Notes: generated from the sequence alone by a model not told the origin. Positions 33,987-43,798 are shown, counted from the stretch's first letter. The stretch: DNA of 64,000 nucleotides from Clostridiales bacterium (GCA_018372435.1 JAHAJA010000007.1:62001-126000); one strand, 5' to 3'. Translations and numbers: made by a program.

Positions 33987-36900
33987 CTTTGCTCCTTACT
34001 AGAAATCAACTCTCCATTGCCTAAATAGTCGCTTATTCGTGCAAAATGATACCCCTGCGATAAGTAATATGGAATTACTATATCAAGCGCTTCTGCTGTA
34101 TATTTTGCATTATCTGACATATGCATAACTATGATACTTCCATTTTGAATCAAGCTTTTCTTATCTTTGCTCTCTACAATTCCATTCTTCATTGTTTCTA
34201 CTACTTCCAAAACACTCTTCGCTTCATAATCATGGGTAGAAAAATCACCTGATATAACTAGAGAAGCTCCTGCATCAAATATTGCCTCAAGGCCCTTCTT
34301 ACTAACTGCAAGCGTTGGTGGTCGCATAAATGTTTGTAATGATGGTCTATTATCAATCTGGAAGTCTCCAATTATACTTTGTAAGATATCGTAGGATTTA
34401 ATGAAATCATCTTGTAATTCCTCTGCCTGTTTATCATCAAGATTGCTATAAACCCCTGGTTGATCCGTAGAATTTGCCAATACCATATGAGAATTCGTAT
34501 GACTTGCAACATCGTGTCCATTAAGGGCAATTGCACGTAATAGGTTTGGATTCTCTAATACATAATTCGTACGGATAAAGAATGTGGCTTTTACACTATA
34601 TTTGTTCAGTACATACAATAATTTCGTAATGGCAGCATCGCTACCCCAATCATCAAAACTTAAAAAGAGTACCTTGTCGGTGGTAAACCTTCCCGTCTTA
34701 TCAATCTTCTCAATCTCTTCCTCTGTAAATCCTGGTAACGCTGCAATCGTTTTAATTGAATTATTGCCTACATAACGTTTTGCTATATACTCAAATATGT
34801 TTTCAGAAGCCAATCTACCTTTACCTATCTTTCCTTTTGTTGCTTCTAATATAGATGATTCTGTAAGTGGATATTGATAGACTCCCTCACCTGATGCAAT
34901 CTCACTCAAGGTTTCAAATTGATATCCATTCTTCTTGATTCCCTCATCGAGGTAGCCAATGGTGTCCACTTTTTCTTCTTTTATCAGCTCTAAAACCTTC
35001 GCAATTACCGTCGAATTTTCATAATAGTCCATACGGAAATGAGCTATATATCCTCTTGTTGCTATCAAATGACCTTGATGAGATATGACTTCCATAATTT
35101 CACTTGCTGAAGCATCTTTCTCTACCTTTGAAATTGCAATAGAAACACTCTGACCAATTACTTGGCAATTAGTAGCTGAGATTGCCTCCAAAACTTCCAT
35201 CTGATAATCAACGTCATATGCATATCTAACTAGATTAGCATTCTGTTGATAGTTCTCTTTGATAAAATCTTTTATTTTCAAAATTGTTGTCGCCACTTCT
35301 GTGTATGTCTTTCCATTAGAATCTAGTAGAAGAATCTGTAATTCATGCCCTTCCTTCACTATCTTATCAATGGTTTTTTTAGAGTTTTGGATATCTTTTA
35401 TAGAAACAAAAAAAGTCGCATGTATATTTAGTTCCTTTAATTTTGCTAACACTTTATCTACAACATCTCCACGGCTAACACCGGAGAAACTGTATCCAAC
35501 TACTAAATCCGTGGTATGAACCAAACGATTCACTTTGGATACTTGACCTTTATTTTGTTTTCTCAGCTTATTCGCTTCTTTTACTATTGCTTCTTCTTCC
35601 TTTTGCTTTTTCTCCTTCTCTTTTTCTTTCTCTTTTTCTGCCTTTTCTTTCTCTCTTTCTTCTTTTTCCTTTTTCTTATCTACAACCGTTATCGTGGAAT
35701 CTTTCACAGGTTTCTTGGTTTGATTTTTACTTATAGTGATAGTCGTCGTTACTGTTTGTTCTTCCGCCTGTAATACAATATTTTGTAACAAGATACTTAC
35801 TGTATCCACTGCACGATTGCCTTCCTCTACTTTCTTAGCCAAAGCATTAAGAATCTCTTTGAACTGTGTGCTAACACCGAACGGAATATAGATAATGTCC
35901 CCTGACTTAAGTGGTGATTTAAAGTATTCTTCTACTTGCTCTACACTCACTTCTTTGCTAGCAATCGGATATTTGTTATAAGTAACTATGGTGTATTTTA
36001 GTAGCCCCGCAACCTGTTCGGTTGTTTTATTGTATTTACCAAAGCTAGGCATAAAGATTTTCACTGTGTCACCTAGCTGCTCCTTTAATAACTCATCACA
36101 CTTCATAATCTCAAAGTATGCTTCCTGAGGATTCATCATAGTTATGTCCTTACCAGTCATACCCCCATTGCCTATTTCATGTCCATTAGCGACAATTTCT
36201 GTAATTCTGTCTGGATACCGAATTACCTCATCCCCTGTAACAAAGAAAGTTGCACGGTAATCTTGTTCCTTTAAAAACATTAGAGCAGTTTTTAACTGTT
36301 CTTCATCACTAATACCTCTGAATACAAAACCTACTTTCCCTGGCTTATTCGGTATGGATTGATATGCTATTGCTGGCTCTCCTAATTTTTGTAATACATT
36401 ACTATAGTCTTTTTCCAAAGATGCATCATAATAAGCAGACAAGTCTGCACATAATACATTCTCTATTCTTTCTTCTTGTATTGCCCGCAATATCCATTCC
36501 GTAATCTTAACAATCTTCTCTTCTTTCGTACCTTCGATTACCTCTGATTCTTCAATTCCTGCTTGCATATCTTTAGCTGGATCTTCTTCGCTAACGGAAG
36601 GTTGATACTCTATCTCTTCTAATTCTCCCTCTAGTTTTACAGTAAGTATTGCACCTCTTGGAAGCTTATGTATGTAACCCTTTACTTGTTCGTAGGAAGT
36701 GAAACTCCCGTAATTAACCACATAGTTGCTCTTTACTACTTGCTCATTCCCACTAGCATATGCTGCTTGTAGTACCTGATCTGTATACTCCGTGGCAGAA
36801 CAGTACAAGAGTGTAGATTCCTTTTGACCTATATAGGTATTAATTATTCCATTGGTACGGACAAAGGAGTTCACCAACTCCTTGGACGGAAGTTTCTCCA

Positions 36901-37327
36901 TATAGGCCTCTCCATTTAGTCCATTGCTACCTATATCGTGTCCTTCCTTATCTAGCCGTTGTAATAAATCAGAATCTTCCGCAGCCACAATTCCAGAGAT
37001 AAAGAAAGTTGCCTTACCATCATAGGATGACAATAAGTCAACAATCTCGTTATTGGTCTTACTATCAGAAAGTCCAACAAAATTCAAAGACATTACATAA
37101 TCTAGTGTCTTCACGTCAGTTAAAATACTTGCACAGTCACAATTGTTTTCCAGTTCACTTAATGCTAACGCATAGGCTTTTTCAACGTCATATTTTACAT
37201 ACTGTTGTACCTTATTAATCGTCGGTGTATCTTTCTTATTCTTACTATACAGTACTAAAACTACACTTAACGCTACCAGTAGAATTACTCCTGCTGCTAC
37301 AAACCATTTTCTTTTTCTCTTCATCAT
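33983..37327 (-). CDS. giant protein with four NodB-like domains, one active
   Basis: An 1114-residue membrane-anchored protein (helix 8-27). Four polysaccharide-deacetylase-like units lie at about 75-235, 325-510, 605-790 and 885-1105. Only the last keeps the site: FDD (891-893), the metal pair His943/His947 in HDVASHTNSH, MRPP (1001-1004) and His1069. The others read HDIGSNGLNG, HEIGNGGMTG and HELQILLLDS at the metal site and lack the DD motif. A Lys/Glu coiled segment (551-590) joins units 2 and 3. It sits between the dehydrogenase and synthase genes. Confidence 0.9.
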   Translation of the reverse strand: MMKRKRKWFVAAGVILLVALSVVLVLYSKNKKDTPTINKVQQYVKYDVEKAYALALSELENNCDCASILTDVKTLDYVMSLNFVGLSDSKTNNEIVDLLSSYDGKATFFISGIVAAEDSDLLQRLDKEGHDIGSNGLNGEAYMEKLPSKELVNSFVRTNGIINTYIGQKESTLLYCSATEYTDQVLQAAYASGNEQVVKSNYVVNYGSFTSYEQVKGYIHKLPRGAILTVKLEGELEEIEYQPSVSEEDPAKDMQAGIEESEVIEGTKEEKIVKITEWILRAIQEERIENVLCADLSAYYDASLEKDYSNVLQKLGEPAIAYQSIPNKPGKVGFVFRGISDEEQLKTALMFLKEQDYRATFFVTGDEVIRYPDRITEIVANGHEIGNGGMTGKDITMMNPQEAYFEIMKCDELLKEQLGDTVKIFMPSFGKYNKTTEQVAGLLKYTIVTYNKYPIASKEVSVEQVEEYFKSPLKSGDIIYIPFGVSTQFKEILNALAKKVEEGNRAVDTVSILLQNIVLQAEEQTVTTTITISKNQTKKPVKDSTITVVDKKKEKEEREKEKAEKEKEKEKEKKQKEEEAIVKEANKLRKQNKGQVSKVNRLVHTTDLVVGYSFSGVSRGDVVDKVLAKLKELNIHATFFVSIKDIQNSKKTIDKIVKEGHELQILLLDSNGKTYTEVATTILKIKDFIKENYQQNANLVRYAYDVDYQMEVLEAISATNCQVIGQSVSIAISKVEKDASASEIMEVISHQGHLIATRGYIAHFRMDYYENSTVIAKVLELIKEEKVDTIGYLDEGIKKNGYQFETLSEIASGEGVYQYPLTESSILEATKGKIGKGRLASENIFEYIAKRYVGNNSIKTIAALPGFTEEEIEKIDKTGRFTTDKVLFLSFDDWGSDAAITKLLYVLNKYSVKATFFIRTNYVLENPNLLRAIALNGHDVASHTNSHMVLANSTDQPGVYSNLDDKQAEELQDDFIKSYDILQSIIGDFQIDNRPSLQTFMRPPTLAVSKKGLEAIFDAGASLVISGDFSTHDYEAKSVLEVVETMKNGIVESKDKKSLIQNGSIIVMHMSDNAKYTAEALDIVIPYYLSQGYHFARISDYLGNGELISSKEQR

Positions 37328-37336
37328 ATCTTTCCC

Positions 37337-38656
37337 CTATAAACTCCAATAAGAATATCCTCGTGATTCCATTATGCTTTTATTCATAATGCTCTTTACA
37401 TCAATCAATACATTCTTCTCTTCGTTATCTTTCTTGAACAAGCACTCATATTCATTCACTCCCATGTTTCTAAATCTCTCATGTGCAACTGCAACAATAA
37501 CGCAGTCCACCTCTCTTACTGTATCTAATGAAACAAGTTCCACACCATACTCATTCCTTAACTCCTCTACATTCGCTACTGGATCTACTACGAGGATATG
37601 AGCACCAAATTCCTGTAGCCTTGTAATAATATCCATCACCCTAGTATTCCGAACATCTGGACAGTTTTCTTTGAATGTAATACCAAAGATACAAACCTTA
37701 GAATCTTTAATACGTTTATTTGCCTGAATCATATGTTTAATCGTAATATCTGCAATAAAATTCCCCATATCATTATTGATCTTACGCCCTGCAGATATAA
37801 TCGGTGAATGGTAATTCTTTTTAGATGCTTCGTATATAAAATAATAGGGATCTACACCGATACAATGTCCTCCCACTAGCCCAGGTGCAAAACCAAGCGC
37901 ATTCCATTTTGTATTCATAGCCTCAATCACTTCATTCGTACAGATTCCCATACGCTCAAAAACAACTGCTAACTCGTTCATGAATGCTATGTTGATATCA
38001 CGTTGCGCATTCTCTACGAGCTTCGCCGCCTCTGCAACTTTAATCGAAGGTGCCCTGTGTACTCCAACCTTGACCACTATTTCATAAACCTTTGCGATTT
38101 CTTCTAAGACCTCTTCATTCATTCCTGATACTATCTTTATTATGTTATGTACTCTATGTATTTGATCCCCTGGATTAATTCTTTCTGGGGAATACCCAAC
38201 TCCAAAATCTTTCCCGCAAGTAAGCCCTGACATTTGTTCCAAAATCGGTACACAGATATCTTCTGTAACTCCAGGGTATACGGTCGATTCAAAAACTATG
38301 ATACTTCCTGGCTGTAAATGGCGTCCAATCACTTCACAAGCACCTTGCACCGGCGCTAATTCCGGCGTCTTATCAGCCTTAATGGGAGTTGGTACTGCAA
38401 CGATAAAAAATCTAGCTTCGTTAAGTCGCTCTTCGTCATTGGTAAAATCAACACTAGTAGACTGAATCTTCTCATCTCCTATCTCCCTAGTTTCATCAAT
38501 CCCTTGTTGATATCTCTCTATTTTTCTTTGATTTAAATCAAACCCTATAACCTCTAATGATTCGGCAAAGGCTACTGCTAAAGGCATACCTACATATCCT
38601 AACCCTACTATTGCTATTTTGTCTTTCTTGTTGATTAAACTCTCATAGATCATCAT
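37337..38656 (-). CDS. UDP-N-acetylhexosamine 6-dehydrogenase (WbpA/TviB type)
   Basis: A 439-residue NAD-dependent enzyme that oxidises a UDP-sugar C6 alcohol to the uronic acid. It has the Rossmann motif VGLGYVGMPLA, and the catalytic Cys in LVGGHCIGVDPYY. That form is typical of UDP-GlcNAc/UDP-GalNAc dehydrogenases rather than UDP-glucose dehydrogenase. The ATG at 38656 follows GAGG; the frame extends 26 codons further but includes the promoter. It heads the exopolysaccharide operon and should supply a HexNAc-uronic acid donor. Confidence 0.92.
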   Translation of the reverse strand: MMIYESLINKKDKIAIVGLGYVGMPLAVAFAESLEVIGFDLNQRKIERYQQGIDETREIGDEKIQSTSVDFTNDEERLNEARFFIVAVPTPIKADKTPELAPVQGACEVIGRHLQPGSIIVFESTVYPGVTEDICVPILEQMSGLTCGKDFGVGYSPERINPGDQIHRVHNIIKIVSGMNEEVLEEIAKVYEIVVKVGVHRAPSIKVAEAAKLVENAQRDINIAFMNELAVVFERMGICTNEVIEAMNTKWNALGFAPGLVGGHCIGVDPYYFIYEASKKNYHSPIISAGRKINNDMGNFIADITIKHMIQANKRIKDSKVCIFGITFKENCPDVRNTRVMDIITRLQEFGAHILVVDPVANVEELRNEYGVELVSLDTVREVDCVIVAVAHERFRNMGVNEYECLFKKDNEEKNVLIDVKSIMNKSIMESRGYSYWSL

Positions 38657-38715
38657 GTTGTTCCTCTCTATACAATAAATATCTCCCCATTCCATTTGTA
38701 TTCTGAAAACTAATT

Positions 38716-38754
38716 GGAAGTACATTATATGCACTTCCTATCGTTTTGAATCAA
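38716..38754 (-). promoter_or_regulatory. promoter of the exopolysaccharide operon with overlapping palindrome
   Basis: TATAAT (38724-38729, minus strand) has TTGATT 19 bp upstream (38749-38754). The inverted repeat GGAAGT-N11-ACTTCC (38716-38738) covers the whole -10, so a protein bound there should block transcription. The rest of the 38657-38931 region is AT-rich; I see no c-di-GMP riboswitch in it. Confidence 0.55.
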
Positions 38755-38931
38755 ATGTTTGTATCCTTTGTATATGACAGGATAATCCTCAATATACTAT
38801 CAAGCCTTCATAAGTCATTTGGCATTTTACCTATCATTAAGTATTCTATTCATACCTTTATTATTTTATTACATTTATTACTTTATTACTATTTTTTACA
38901 TTTCACCCCGTAAACCTTATAATTTTATACA

Positions 38932-38966
38932 AAAAAAGATGTACCGTTAACGTGTACATCTTTTTT
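38932..38966. terminator. terminator between the secreted protein and the EPS operon
   Basis: AAAAAAGATGTAC pairs perfectly with GTACATCTTTTTT around a 9-nt loop, giving A and T tracts on both sides. It terminates the secreted-protein gene at 38988 on the minus strand. Confidence 0.88.
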
Positions 38967-38987
38967 CAATAAATTTGCTATATTATA

Positions 38988-39845
38988 TTATTTTTTCACT
39001 CCATAAACTATATTCGTATAGAACGAATATGATTTTTTATTAAACGTAAGAGTTAAACAATGTTTTTTAGAATTATAACTTAGCTTAAAACTCTGAAAAT
39101 GTCTACCTTCCTTCATTGTTCGCCAATTTTTCGGCAATTTTGAAGCATCTGTTAACTCTGTAATTGTCTTAACAACTTGGGTTTTCTTATTGTAGCTCAA
39201 ACCACAAAAGCTTGTTAAGAATATTTCTTTGTCCTTGTATACACGATATAACAAAATCGAACCGCCTTCTAGTTTAAGCTTATACGTTGCAGACACATTG
39301 ATTCCGTTATTCGTATACCAAGTTTTATAATGATCTTGCTTCCAATTACCAGAAAATGTTTTATTAAAATCAAATCTCTTTCCATCTTTTGAAAATACAA
39401 TCGATTTATCATTGTACGTAATACGAACTTGATTTTCATTATAGAAGTGGTATTTAAGCTCATCCGTTAACTGTAGCTCTGGCCAAGGTGAGTCAAAATC
39501 TACGGAATCACATTCTACCGAAATAGTATCGTCATCGACTACCGTCATCTTTCCTGAAATCCCTGGATTCCCTGCTTCTTGATCGTATATAGAGAAACTT
39601 CCATCTGCTTTTACTCGCATAGCTAAATATGCGGTATACTCCGACTTACCAAGCGCATAACCAGAAGCTTTCCAACTACCCTCAAAATCCCCAATTGTTA
39701 CTTTGGAAGTATTAGTTGCTGCATGTGCTACTTTCCCGTTACTCATTTGTGAGGGAATTAGTGCTGAAATTAGTAATGTTACCATCAACATCAAACTTAG
39801 TAATTTCTTTATTCGTAGCTCTTTTTCCTTACTTAAATTATTCAT
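38988..39845 (-). CDS. secreted protein of unknown function
   Basis: A 285-residue protein with a long signal peptide (about 1-42, ending in VAHAATNT). The mature part contains two similar units beginning GDFEGSWKASGY (about 51) and FSGNWKQDHYKTW (about 164). Each is followed by beta strands, reminiscent of lipocalin-like 'GxW' proteins. I do not recognise the family firmly and no catalytic motif is seen. AGGGTGA precedes the ATG. It is transcribed alone, just upstream of the exopolysaccharide operon on the same strand. Confidence 0.6.
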   Translation of the reverse strand: MNNLSKEKELRIKKLLSLMLMVTLLISALIPSQMSNGKVAHAATNTSKVTIGDFEGSWKASGYALGKSEYTAYLAMRVKADGSFSIYDQEAGNPGISGKMTVVDDDTISVECDSVDFDSPWPELQLTDELKYHFYNENQVRITYNDKSIVFSKDGKRFDFNKTFSGNWKQDHYKTWYTNNGINVSATYKLKLEGGSILLYRVYKDKEIFLTSFCGLSYNKKTQVVKTITELTDASKLPKNWRTMKEGRHFQSFKLSYNSKKHCLTLTFNKKSYSFYTNIVYGVKK

Positions 39846-39965
39846 ACTGTCACCCTCTCTGTCATGAAGTTTGATTATTTACAACAGGTATATATGTTAT
39901 TATAATTATTTTAGTTAATATATATCTCCAGTATGGCAAAATTGAGGCAATGAATCTTTTCTTTT

Positions 39966-40157
39966 CTATCCAAAGAAAAACTCTTGTGGATCAATAATAT
40001 GAAAGATCTCCATTAACTTAGTCATCTCCGGATATGTCCAGTCCATATTCCCTGTAACTTTTTTCGTTAACGTCTGCTTACTTATCCCCAATTCCTCTGC
40101 TAGTTCTCCAAATGATATCTTATATTCTTCTAATAATTTCGTTATCTTTTCTTGCAA
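39966..40157 (-). CDS. mini XRE-type DNA-binding protein
   Basis: A 63-residue protein that is almost only a helix-turn-helix: FGELAEELGISKQTLTKKV followed by two short helices ending in PQEFFFG. It starts with TTG eight bases after AAGGAG; the nearby ATG is out of frame. It follows a MATE gene on the same strand, and the palindrome TTGACGTCAA (40195-40204) lies between the two. The small size leaves no room for a ligand domain, so it may act as a simple repressor or a partner subunit. Confidence 0.72.
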   Translation of the reverse strand: MQEKITKLLEEYKISFGELAEELGISKQTLTKKVTGNMDWTYPEMTKLMEIFHIIDPQEFFFG

Positions 40158-40205
40158 ATCATAATCTCCTTGTCTAAGGCATTATTCACCTAGTTTGACG
40201 TCAAC

Positions 40206-41567
40206 CTAATTTATTGTGGAAACCTTTCTTTCATACTTACGTAAGAAGAAAGCAAACCAAGTTACTAATAGTATACCTTTCATAATACTAGTAATACTAA
40301 TCCCCCACCATATACCACTTAGTCCAAGTACTGTCGTAGACAATAACATCGCTAATGGTATTCTAGCTACTGAACATGTAATACTGACAATGGATGGTGG
40401 TATTGTTCTTCCCATTCCTCCAAAAGCGCCTTGTGTTGCTATCTCCATACACATAAAAAGCTGTGATATTCCAAGAATCTGAAGATAATTGATTCCCATA
40501 GGCAGTACTTCTTTCTCTTGTATGAATATTCTAAAGATCGGCCCTGGTAAGAATACCAATAATACTGTACATAAGATTCCCCACACAAGAACCACAAGCA
40601 TAGAAACTTTATATCCTTTTTTAACACGGGAATGATTTCCTGCTCCGTAGTTTTGTGCTACGAAAGAATTAACCGCCGCTGAAAATCCCTCCGCCGTCAT
40701 CCAACTAATGGATTCTATCTGACTTCCTACTTTTTGTACTGCAACCGCCTGATCTCCAAATCCAGCAACTAGTCTTGAGATAATCATGGATATTCCTGTG
40801 AACATCATACTTTGTATAGAAACTGGTAAACCAATCTTAGTGATTTGTCTCATATCCTTTGTATTCGGTTTACAAAGAATCTTAATTTGATTAAATAGTA
40901 CTTGATCCTTTTTACAAGCTACGATAAACAAGACCATTACCACTGCCTGTGCCATAACCGTTGCTATTGCCGCACCAGCGACACCTAATGCTGGAATCGG
41001 ACCAACACCAAAGATTAAAACCGGATCAAACACAATATTGATTACTAACCCCACAGCGGTGGCACGGAATGCGATACTACTATTACCCATCGCTGTAAAT
41101 ATTCCCGTTAATACTTGGTTGATAAAGGTAAATACAATACCTATACTGACAATTTGAAGATACACAATTCCATCTGCTATTACATCGGCACCATTCAGAC
41201 CTAGAAAGCGAATGAAAGGATTGGCCATTATCAGAATGGTTAGTGATATAACCAATCCATATATAAGTGCTAGTTGTATCGCACTAGTGGCATATTCCCC
41301 TGCTTCCTTTTTATTACCTGCTCCTAGAGTTTGGCCAACCTTGATTTGGCCTCCCATCTTTGATAAAGTTGATACGCCATTAGCTAGCCACATGTACATA
41401 CCTGCTGCCCCTATTGCCGCAACTGCGCCGCTACCAAGTCTTCCAATCCAGATCATATCGATCATATTATATGCCATCTGCACCATCGATGTAGCCATAA
41501 TCGGAACCGCAAGTTTTGTTAACCCTTTAAAAATTGGTCCATCTAATAAATTAACGTTTTTTTCCAT
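40206..41567 (-). CDS. MATE-family efflux transporter
   Basis: A 453-residue, 12-helix transporter with the N-terminal LAVPIMATSMVQMAYNMIDM and IWIGRLGSGAVAAIG motifs of MATE proteins and a second homologous half. It is not a close copy of the MATE at 24624. AAGGAAG precedes the ATG and a good promoter lies 45-70 nt upstream. The mini-XRE gene follows after 48 nt. The substrate is unknown. Confidence 0.92.
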   Translation of the reverse strand: MEKNVNLLDGPIFKGLTKLAVPIMATSMVQMAYNMIDMIWIGRLGSGAVAAIGAAGMYMWLANGVSTLSKMGGQIKVGQTLGAGNKKEAGEYATSAIQLALIYGLVISLTILIMANPFIRFLGLNGADVIADGIVYLQIVSIGIVFTFINQVLTGIFTAMGNSSIAFRATAVGLVINIVFDPVLIFGVGPIPALGVAGAAIATVMAQAVVMVLFIVACKKDQVLFNQIKILCKPNTKDMRQITKIGLPVSIQSMMFTGISMIISRLVAGFGDQAVAVQKVGSQIESISWMTAEGFSAAVNSFVAQNYGAGNHSRVKKGYKVSMLVVLVWGILCTVLLVFLPGPIFRIFIQEKEVLPMGINYLQILGISQLFMCMEIATQGAFGGMGRTIPPSIVSITCSVARIPLAMLLSTTVLGLSGIWWGISITSIMKGILLVTWFAFFLRKYERKVSTIN

Positions 41568-41609
41568 CCCATTCTTCCTTTGTTTCTTAGCATTTTCCTA
41601 ACTTAGAAT

Positions 41610-41638
41610 ATCATATAGTCATATCTCATGTAAATCAA
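41610..41638 (-). promoter_or_regulatory. promoter of the second MATE gene
   Basis: TTGATT and TATGAT are separated by exactly 17 bp on the minus strand, about 43 nt before the start codon at 41567. Confidence 0.55.
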
Positions 41639-41782
41639 GTTCTTTTTACTTAATTCTTCTTTTACATTCCCTTGCATAAAGGACCTTTTTAATTCTATCC
41701 CAAGAAATAGTAGAATATAATAGATTGATTCAGACGTGCTATATCATATTAGATTCAATTTTCTTATGAAGGGAGTGTTTTT

Positions 41783-43798
41783 ATGAGTACTTATGGCCTT
41801 GTTGTTTTATTAATTGTGGGAGGGGTCTTCCTCCTGTATCTGTTGATTTTTCAGATTCTAGGATTACGTATAATCAAGTCAAACGAAGTTGCTGTAGTAG
41901 AGAAATGGTGGAGCATTCATGGTTCACTAAAAGATTCTATCATTGCTTTGCATGGGGAAGCAGGTTATTCACCTGATCTTCTTCGTGGTGGTATCCATTT
42001 TCGTTCCACATTAATGTATCGCATTCATCGCTATCCATTAATAACCATCCCACAAGGACAGATTGCTTATATCTTTTCTAAAGATGGTGTTCCCCTAACA
42101 CCAAATCAAACACTTGGCAAAATTGTACCAGAAGCTAACAATTTTCAAGATGTAAGAGGTTTCTTACAAAACGGTGGTCAGAGAGGTCCTCAGCGTGGAA
42201 TTCTACGAGAAGGAACTTATGCAATTAACTTAGCACAGTTTGTAGTAATTACCCAGAAAGAAATTAAAGCAATCTATACTGGTAATAAACAAGAAAGACT
42301 AGAACTAGAAAGTATGCAAGGGACTTTGATACTAAGAGATGCCTTTGTTCCTGTAGTTATCATGGGAAAAGGAAATGATATCAGCGATTTAATGGGAATT
42401 GTAACTGTTCACGACAGTTCTCCTCTACAACAAGGAGAAATCATAGCTCCAGAAGTAGGGGAAGGCCATGCAAGCTACCAAGATCCCGAGCAATTCATTA
42501 CGCTTGGTGGTCGTCGCGGAAAACAGATCGAGGTGCTAACAGATGGTACCTACTATATCAATCGTCTGTTCGCTACTGTAGAATTTCGTCCAAAGACCGT
42601 AGTCCCAATTGGTTATGTAGGAGTCGTAGTCTCATTCTTTGGGATACAAGGCGTTGATACCACCGGTTCCGAATATCGTCACGGCGAACTAGTTGAAAAC
42701 GGATGCAAAGGTGTATTACAAAAACCACTCATGCCAGGCAAATATGCCTTCAATACCGATGCTGGTAAAGTAATTCTAGTTCCTACTACGAATATCATCT
42801 TAAAATGGAATCGTGGGGAAGTCGGTGAACATAAATATGATCAAAACCTATCAGAGGTTGATATTATCACCAAAGATGCATTCGAGCCATCTCTTCCACT
42901 TTCGGTTGTTATGCACATTGATTACAAACAGGCTCCTTGGGTCATCCAACGTTTTGGAGACATCAGTATGCTTGTAAATCAATCCCTTGACCCATTAGTA
43001 AGTGCTTATTTTAAAGATGTTGCCCAGACCAAAACCTTAATTGAACTGATTCAAGAACGAAGTTCCATCAGAGAGCGCGCTGTTATTGAGATGAAGAATA
43101 AATTCGAAAAATATAACCTCCAACTAGAAGAAGTCTTAATTGGAACTCCAAAGTCCTCCAAGGGTGATGTACAGATTGAGAATATCCTTACCCAGTTAAG
43201 AGAACGACAAATTGCAGAAGAAAAGAAAATTACATATCAAAAGCAACAGTCTGCGGCAGAAAGTGAAAAATCCCTTCGTGAAGCGCAAGCAGTCGCTGAA
43301 CAACAAAGTTTCTTAACTAAATCTAAGATTCAAATCGAAATTGAAGGCAATAGTGGTGCTGCTCTTGCCAGCAAAGCAGAGCAAGAAGCCAATCAAATTA
43401 TTGCACTTGCCAAAGCCAATGCATCCAAGGTTCGATTAGAAGGAGAAGCCGATGCCTCCAAAGAGACGAATGTTGGTATTGCCAAAGCACAGGCAATTGA
43501 TGCTCAAGTAAAAGCCTATGGCGGTGCACAATACCGAATCATACAAGAAATTACTGAAAAATTAGCTGATGCGATTAAGAATACTTCTGTGGATATAGTT
43601 CCAAAAACGATGGTATCACTTGGTGGAAACTCTGAGAATAACAACTCCTCTTCACCAATGATTCTAGACACACTCCTTCGATTAATTACTCTAGATAAAC
43701 TTGGAATCTCCATACCAGAAGGCAATGTCACAATTTCTGAGGCTAACGTTCCTGAGGCTAATATTCCTGAGACGAACGTTCCTAACACTTGTCACTAA
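41783..43798 (+). CDS. SPFH/flotillin-like membrane scaffold protein
   Basis: A 671-residue protein with an N-terminal membrane helix (about 7-30), then an SPFH/band 7 region. The last third is a long Ala/Glu/Lys coiled coil (about 470-600; QAVAEQQSFLTKSKIQIEIEG, ANASKVRLEGEADASK) as in flotillins. The extreme C-terminus carries a run of pentads such as EANVP-EANIP-ETNVP. Flotillins organise membrane microdomains. AAGGGAG precedes the ATG and a terminator follows, so it is monocistronic. It is longer than the usual bacterial flotillin (about 500). Confidence 0.85.
   Translation: MSTYGLVVLLIVGGVFLLYLLIFQILGLRIIKSNEVAVVEKWWSIHGSLKDSIIALHGEAGYSPDLLRGGIHFRSTLMYRIHRYPLITIPQGQIAYIFSKDGVPLTPNQTLGKIVPEANNFQDVRGFLQNGGQRGPQRGILREGTYAINLAQFVVITQKEIKAIYTGNKQERLELESMQGTLILRDAFVPVVIMGKGNDISDLMGIVTVHDSSPLQQGEIIAPEVGEGHASYQDPEQFITLGGRRGKQIEVLTDGTYYINRLFATVEFRPKTVVPIGYVGVVVSFFGIQGVDTTGSEYRHGELVENGCKGVLQKPLMPGKYAFNTDAGKVILVPTTNIILKWNRGEVGEHKYDQNLSEVDIITKDAFEPSLPLSVVMHIDYKQAPWVIQRFGDISMLVNQSLDPLVSAYFKDVAQTKTLIELIQERSSIRERAVIEMKNKFEKYNLQLEEVLIGTPKSSKGDVQIENILTQLRERQIAEEKKITYQKQQSAAESEKSLREAQAVAEQQSFLTKSKIQIEIEGNSGAALASKAEQEANQIIALAKANASKVRLEGEADASKETNVGIAKAQAIDAQVKAYGGAQYRIIQEITEKLADAIKNTSVDIVPKTMVSLGGNSENNNSSSPMILDTLLRLITLDKLGISIPEGNVTISEANVPEANIPETNVPNTCH

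Noticed and set aside
38657..38931. c-di-GMP riboswitch in the exopolysaccharide leader
   Set aside because: No GEMM-type conserved core could be found; only the promoter and palindrome are visible.
41212..41601. 129-codon plus-strand frame opposite the MATE gene
   Set aside because: Shadow of a hydrophobic membrane-protein gene; it crosses the MATE start and its ribosome site.
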